Origin: Pseudomonadota bacterium
GTDB taxonomy: Bacteria; Pseudomonadota; Gammaproteobacteria; Xanthomonadales; Rhodanobacteraceae
Direction of reading: 5' to 3'
DNA length: 57,602 nt
NCBI GenBank assembly: GCA_029779475.1
Contig: JAKPAN010000196.1
Span: 1 to 57,602 of the forward strand
A program made the translations under genes and the position numbers. The notes under the pieces were generated by a model that saw only the letters and a list, made by a program, of their open reading frames with translations, was not told where the DNA came from and searched no databases. The stretch's first letter is position 1; each line of letters starts with the position of its first letter. Positions 55,241-57,602 of this stretch are shown piece after piece.

Positions 55241-56323
55241 TCAGCCGACGATTTCCTCGACCGTCGTGCGATACGCGGCGATGACTTCCTCGCCGCTGTG
55301 CGGCGGCCCGGCCAGCGCGAGGCGCGCGCGCATGCCCATGCTGAGTGCTTTCAGGCGCGGCGCGTTGGCGTCCTTGCCGGCGCCGAACGCGGCAAGGCCC
55401 GCTTCGGAATGGAAGCGGTGCAGTTCGAAGAAAAAACGATCCTGCCCGCTGCCGAGGAAGGCGAGCACGGGCAGCGCGCTTTCGCCCGCGTCGAGCGCGC
55501 GGCCGGCGAGCATTTCGCGCTCGCGGCAGAGGTTTTCGCCGCCGGCGGCGAAGCGCGCGAACGATTCGCCGACGTTCGCGGTGTCGATGTCGGCGGCGAT
55601 CAGCGCGAGCGGCAGCGCGGCGACGATGCGCGCGTCGGTGCGCCAGCCGCTGCGGCGCGCGTCGAGCACCGGGTCGAGCCGCGCCGCGAGCGCGCCGCCG
55701 CTGTGCACGAGGTCGGCGGCGTTGAGCGTCTGCGCGATGTGCGGCCGCGCGTCGAAGGTGCTGCCGGCAATCGCGAGTTCGAGCGCGATGCGCAGCGATT
55801 CGTCCTGCTGCGCGTCGAAACCGCACGTGGCGAGGATGCGCTCGGCTTCTTCCCAGCTCGCGCGTTCGTTGGCGCCGACGCCGTCGATGAGACGCGGCGC
55901 TTCGCGCTGGCGCAGGTCGTGGCAGGCGCCGAACAGGATCAGCGCGCACCAGCTGCGCAAGGGCAGGCGGCCGGGGCCGATCGTGTGCAGGAGGCGATCG
56001 AGCCGCGAGCCGCACAGGTCGAGGATGTGCGCTTCGTTGTGGTACGGATGGAAATCGCGGCCGAGGCGGCCGTGACGCAGCGCGAGCCGCGCGTAGCCGA
56101 GCGTCGCCGCGGCCTGCGTGCGGTCGACCAGGGCGCGGTCGGCGTCGTCGCGAAGCAGCGGTGCGAGCACACGGCGCAATTGCGAGAACAGCGCGTCGAA
56201 CGGCGCCGATCGCACGCCGAGCAGCGCTCGCGCGGCAGCGACGTCGGGCAGGCGGCGTTCGGTGTCGTCGGGCGGATATTCGCGTGGGAAACCCAGGATC
56301 ACGGGCGCTCGCCGCTCCCTCAT
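55241..56323 (-). CDS. HD/PDEase-like protein of unknown function
   Basis: A 360-residue soluble protein. An HD-like metal motif can be traced: YHNEAHILDLCGSRLDRLL (H-N-x-x-H as in phosphodiesterases), then LILFGACHDLRQ (HD pair), GANERASWEEAERIL and further on LNAADLVHSGG (the late Asp, about residue 205). This arrangement (Y-H-N-x-x-H ... H-D ... E/D) is that of 3',5'-cyclic nucleotide phosphodiesterase-type HD domains. No signal or sensory domain is seen; N-terminal 80 and C-terminal 110 residues are unassigned. The function may be nucleotide hydrolysis but this is inferred. It lies 100 bases upstream of argS in the same direction. Confidence 0.68.
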   Translation of the reverse strand: MRERRAPVILGFPREYPPDDTERRLPDVAAARALLGVRSAPFDALFSQLRRVLAPLLRDDADRALVDRTQAAATLGYARLALRHGRLGRDFHPYHNEAHILDLCGSRLDRLLHTIGPGRLPLRSWCALILFGACHDLRQREAPRLIDGVGANERASWEEAERILATCGFDAQQDESLRIALELAIAGSTFDARPHIAQTLNAADLVHSGGALAARLDPVLDARRSGWRTDARIVAALPLALIAADIDTANVGESFARFAAGGENLCREREMLAGRALDAGESALPVLAFLGSGQDRFFFELHRFHSEAGLAAFGAGKDANAPRLKALSMGMRARLALAGPPHSGEEVIAAYRTTVEEIVG

Positions 56324-56371
56324 CGGCTGGCCGCGAGTATAGGCGAGGCGTTGCGCGGTGGAAGATTCGCG

Positions 56372-57034
56372 CTAGAGCCAGCCGCGCCGCGCGAGCGAGG
56401 TCGGCTCGCCGTGGCCGATCACGAAATGGTCGAGCAGGCGCACGTCGACGAGGGCGAGGCTGTCGCGCAGTTTCGCGGTCATGTGACGATCCTCGGCGCT
56501 CGGTTCGGCGACGCCGGACGGATGGTTGTGCGCGGCGATCACCGCCGCCGCGTTGTGCGCGAGACAGCGCCGCACGACCTCGCGCGGATGCACCTGCGCG
56601 CCGTCGATCGTGCCGCGGAACAATTCCTCGAACGCGATCACGCGATGGCGCGTGTCGAGGAACAGGCAGGCGAAGACTTCGTAGGGATAGCCGGCCAGTC
56701 GCGACTTGAGATAGCGCGCGCTTTCCTCCGGCCCGCTCAGGCCGTCGCCGCTGCGCAGTTCCGCGTCGAGGTAGCGCTTGCCAAGTTCGAGGCCCGCGCA
56801 CAGGCGGCACCATGCGACCGGGCCGATGCCGGACTTGCCGTGCGAGGCGTCGAGCAGCGCCTTGAGGCTGCCGGCGCGCGCGAGCAGTTCGCGGCCGAGG
56901 TCGACCGCGCTCGCGCCGCGCCGCCCCGAGCCGAGGAACACGGCGAGCAGTTCGGCGTCGGACAGCGCGCCGGGGCCGCGTGCCAGCAGTTTTTCGCGGG
57001 GTCGTTCTTCGCTGGGCCAGTCGCGGATGGTCAT
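56372..57034 (-). CDS. radC: RadC family JAMM-type protein
   Basis: A 220-residue protein. The N-terminus [51 protein letters not shown] is a helix-hairpin-helix region. The C-terminal JAB1/MPN domain has E-x-n-HxH-x10-[25 protein letters not shown] then [19 protein letters not shown]. The length (222 usual) fits ATG 57034 best; ATG 57073 would add a low-complexity tail. Once thought a DNA-repair protein, its real function is uncertain (related proteins are putative deubiquitinase-like peptidases). It is divergent from coaBC (dfp), a typical arrangement. Confidence 0.92.
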   Translation of the reverse strand: MTIRDWPSEERPREKLLARGPGALSDAELLAVFLGSGRRGASAVDLGRELLARAGSLKALLDASHGKSGIGPVAWCRLCAGLELGKRYLDAELRSGDGLSGPEESARYLKSRLAGYPYEVFACLFLDTRHRVIAFEELFRGTIDGAQVHPREVVRRCLAHNAAAVIAAHNHPSGVAEPSAEDRHMTAKLRDSLALVDVRLLDHFVIGHGEPTSLARRGWL

Positions 57035-57195
57035 GGGATCGCTCGATTCGGTGGGCGCGGCGGCGAAGTCCATGTCGTCATGCCGATATGCCTTCGCTGC
57101 TGCGCAGGTTCGGCGATCGCGTGACGCCGTTCGAGGGGCGATCGCCGCGAATTTCAGTAAGCTAGCCGCCCGTTTTCGCGTCAGCGGTTTCCTAC

Positions 57196-57602
57196 ATGAC
57201 CCCAGCATTGGCCGGCGTGCGCGTGTTGCTCGGTGTCTCCGGCGGCATTGCCGCCTACAAGGGCGCCGAACTCGTGCGGCGCCTGCGCGACGCGGGCGCG
57301 GACGTGCGCGTCGTGCTCACCGAGAACGCCGCGCGCTTCGTCACGCCGCTGACGTTCCAGGCGCTGTCCGGCAACGACGTGCGCACGAGCCTGTGGGACG
57401 AATCCGCCGAGCGGGCGATGGGCCACATCGAACTCGCGCGCTGGGCCGACGAAGTGCTCGTCGCGCCGGCGTCCGCGGATCTGATCGCGCGTCTCGCGCA
57501 CGGCCTCGCCGATGATTTGTTGACGACGTTGTGCCTGGCCACGACCGCGCCGCTGACGATCGCCCCCGCAATGAACCATCGCATGTGGGCGCACGCGGCG
57601 AC
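57196..57602 (+). CDS. coaBC: Phosphopantothenoylcysteine decarboxylase/synthase CoaBC (N-terminal part)
   Basis: Runs off the window end; 135 residues are visible, all from the N-terminal CoaC flavoprotein half. It starts [30 protein letters not shown] with the flavin-binding [10 protein letters not shown]. The catalytic His lies in [42 protein letters not shown], and [13 protein letters not shown] (PxMNxxMW) is the cysteine-peptide binding motif. The enzyme makes 4'-phosphopantetheine for coenzyme A; the CoaB half and stop lie outside. ATG 57196 fits; the divergent partner is radC, as is usual. Confidence 0.95.
   Translation, partial: MTPALAGVRVLLGVSGGIAAYKGAELVRRLRDAGADVRVVLTENAARFVTPLTFQALSGNDVRTSLWDESAERAMGHIELARWADEVLVAPASADLIARLAHGLADDLLTTLCLATTAPLTIAPAMNHRMWAHAA

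Noticed and set aside
53084-57124. A 1346-codon open frame on the forward strand opposite argS, the HD/PDEase-like gene and radC
   Set aside because: It lies antisense to well-supported genes and has the Arg/Ala-rich composition of chance frames in GC-rich DNA.

Overview
The window is a GC-rich, gene-dense bacterial chromosome segment. Nearly all of it is ordinary housekeeping sequence, with no insertion sequence, phage gene, CRISPR array, rRNA or tRNA that I can see. The combination of rhodanese-secB-gpsA-trmL, hemD-hemX-hemY, an RDD protein with the N-terminal domain seen in xanthomonads, diverging speE/speA, and secreted proteins ending in an I-F-A-(N/D)-G-F motif points to the Gammaproteobacteria, order Lysobacterales (Xanthomonadales), probably near Rhodanobacteraceae. 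The genus is not determinable from this evidence.

Layout. Positions 1-5650 hold a partial ubiJ, a secreted alpha/beta hydrolase, a lipoprotein, a two-domain M16 zinc protease, and a hairpin-rich gap with a strong sigma-54 promoter that drives a small exported protein. Positions 5650-9640 hold trmL, gpsA, secB, a rhodanese, a lipoprotein and a thioesterase. Positions 9634-12354 hold one large secreted repeat protein gene broken by an in-frame amber codon. Positions 12488-15616 are the heme cluster. Positions 15620-25700 carry a DUF2845 protein, a ferredoxin-type reductase, a thioesterase, an SrkA-like kinase, an Na+/H+ antiporter, an acyltransferase, a YheT-like hydrolase, a TPR/sulfotransferase-like protein, a PEBP protein and a stand-alone relative of EF-Tu domain III with visibly lower GC.

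Positions 26480-33770 are the most coherent block, a nitrogen-assimilation island. glnA has a sigma-54 promoter and an upstream NtrC box. It is followed by glnK-amtB, a short envelope-stress group (a 27-residue membrane peptide, CsbD, a BON protein), and ntrB-ntrC with a second NtrC box directly before the ntrB start codon. Sensor, activator, targets and binding sites therefore lie within about 7 kb, which suggests an autoregulated circuit.

Positions 33890-47350 hold a methyltransferase, a FadI-type thiolase, an RDD protein, a DUF1232 protein, a PLD-family lipoprotein coupled to a YceI protein, SixA, an EF-hand protein, an orphan ParA, gamma-glutamyltransferase and an AEC transporter. Positions 47380-57602 hold the polyamine genes speE and speA (divergent), an NAD-dependent dehydrogenase, a secreted PQQ-type sugar dehydrogenase, argS with a SPOR protein, an HD/PDEase-like protein, and divergent radC and coaBC (partial).

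Start codons were chosen by signal peptides, ribosome binding sites and usual family lengths. All functional calls rest on motif recognition by eye; no database search was run.
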